From NCBI RefSeq assembly GCF_003945595.2, contig NW_024104095.1:372001-436000 (forward strand): a stretch of DNA of 64,000 bases, in the 5' to 3' direction. The translations under genes and the position numbers were made by a program. Positions 62,746-64,000 of this stretch are shown piece after piece (position 1 is the first letter of the stretch; the number at the start of each line of letters is the position of its first letter). The DNA comes from Pipra filicauda (taxonomy: Eukaryota; Chordata; Aves; Passeriformes; Pipridae). The notes under the pieces were generated by a model. The model saw only the letters and a program-made list of their open reading frames with translations, did not search any database and was not told the origin of the DNA.

Positions 62746-64000
62746 TCACCTTACTGCCTACAGTCTGCCGTGGTGACAAAGCCTAACTAGAGAATCAGAC
62801 AGATATTTCATGGGGCCAATGCCACTGCAGGACTTCTCCTCTGTTGTGGGTTGTGATGGAACAGTCCCTGCAGGCCATGGCTCCAGCGCTCTCCAGATGC
62901 ACCAGGATGAACCCCCCAATGCTGACAAAGCCTGACAGGCTCGCTGCCCTTACCTCTGGTCAGTGCTGCACACCAGACTGGCTCAGATGTGTCATTCAAC
63001 ACAGATTTGGCACTGCTTCGTTTTACCTTCCTTCTCATTCTGTCAAAGCATAAGAGCCAAGACCCCTTGACTCAACACGGGGAAAGTCTGGCAATTCCCA
63101 AGCTCTGGAAGGCCTTGCCAAGAGCAGCATCTGACTGTGCCTGGCTGCTGGCCTGGGACACCCTGAGCTATTGCACTCTTGGCTGGGAAATCCTTTTTGT
63201 GGCTGCTGCAGGGCTGTGGCTCTGGTTTGGTTTCTGTGTCCATGTCTGTTGTGTGTAATGATCTTTTTGCTAATCAAGCCCTGCACGTCTGTGAGCAGCC
63301 CCAGGAGCTGTTCTCTGAATTATCTTCCTCTGTTACAGGAGGGGGGAGAGGCTATTTATAAATTTTAAATTATTTCCATGTATTTGTTGCTTCATTTTAG
63401 TCCTGCACCAAACAGACCAAGTGCATAGTTTGGTTTATGTTCTCTTGTTTTGCATCTACAACCTCTCTGCATCTCTTTGTGGGTCTTTGTTTAAGGTGTA
63501 TATTTAAACATTGCCGGAGATGAGTTCCAGTCTGAGGGAATTGTGCTGTTTTCTTTACAATATCTGGCTTAAACATATTGCAAGGACAATAACCCAGTGC
63601 AAGGAGGTCACAGTCAAAATATGTCACACCCTCTTGCCCCTACCCTGTTGTCATACAAGCCCCTGGGAACAGTAAGCTGTTGGCATGGTTTAAAATTTAA
63701 AAAAAACTAAAACAAACCACAATGAGATAAAGTCCACAAACAGCACTAAATTTCACTATTGCAATGTAGAATAAGACAAAAATAAACAGTAATTGGCACA
63801 CCAGAGAACATAGTTTGCACACATCCCTACGGATGTATCAGAGTGCTTAGGATTGAGACAACCGAGCAGGTACACGCAGGCAGGTAAGTTCATGTTTAAC
63901 CACCAAAAAAAATGGTCTGATTTTCAAAAGTGCTGTGCAATCAGCAGATCCCACTAAAGTCAAAAGTGGGAAGTGAATCTTTGTATTCTATACTTCTATT

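Larger units (their letters stand above)
42090..64000 (+). other. CDH13: CDH13 intron (5' part), downstream of the EC3/EC4 exon
   Basis: This is the first 21.9 kb of an intron that starts with the donor gtgagt at 42090 and continues past the window. It holds CR1 fragments near 53685, 57310, 59376, 60892 and 62195, a MIR-like fragment near 62588, a poly-T/poly-A inverted repeat at 45001-45106, and a TTCC microsatellite near 48838. The stretch 42100-53680 has no clear interspersed repeat and no supported gene. No exon encoding the expected EC4 continuation was seen. Confidence 0.85.

Noticed and set aside
42090..64000. Search for the next CDH13 exon (EC4 continuation)
   Set aside because: No segment with an acceptor followed by the expected EC4 text (YSVYKDP-like start) was found. 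The exon is presumed to be beyond the window.

Overview
This is a stretch of vertebrate nuclear genome that looks avian. Its dispersed repeats are almost all 3' ends of CR1 LINEs of the bird type, with the usual 'tcatagaat...ggtttgggttggaagggacc' ends. I cannot resolve the species. The sequence is AT-rich, nearly all non-coding, and has no bacterial features.

The only gene I can support is CDH13 (T-cadherin, H-cadherin), on the + strand. Three consecutive internal coding exons are visible at 9687-9827 (141 bp), 40683-40865 (183 bp) and 41836-42089 (254 bp). All three have clean AG/GT splice sites and compatible phases. Joined in order they encode the end of cadherin repeat EC2, the whole of EC3 and the start of EC4, with the calcium-linker motifs DDKNDH, LDYE, DVNEG and DPD in place. 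The start codon, signal peptide, propeptide, EC1, EC5 and the GPI-anchor signal must lie in exons outside the window.

Layout: 1-9686 is the end of an intron. It contains two CR1 fragments and a perfect 50-bp tandem duplication. 9828-40682 is a 30.9-kb intron with four CR1 fragments, a 16-bp minisatellite, a (TCCA/TCCC)n microsatellite and several low-repeat patches that could be conserved non-coding elements. 40866-41835 is a short 970-bp intron. 42090-64000 is the start of a further intron of at least 21.9 kb, with five more CR1 fragments, a MIR-like fragment and a poly-T/poly-A inverted repeat. Eight of the eleven CR1 fragments lie antisense to CDH13.

I found no second convincing protein-coding gene, no tRNA, rRNA or recognised miRNA, no CRISPR array, no intact retrovirus, and no clear sign of an undescribed system. 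The long open frames in the introns look like chance or repeat-derived frames. The items most worth checking are a short protein-like antisense frame at 11298-11516, the candidate conserved non-coding patches, the exact 50-bp duplication, and the two consecutive frame-neutral exons.
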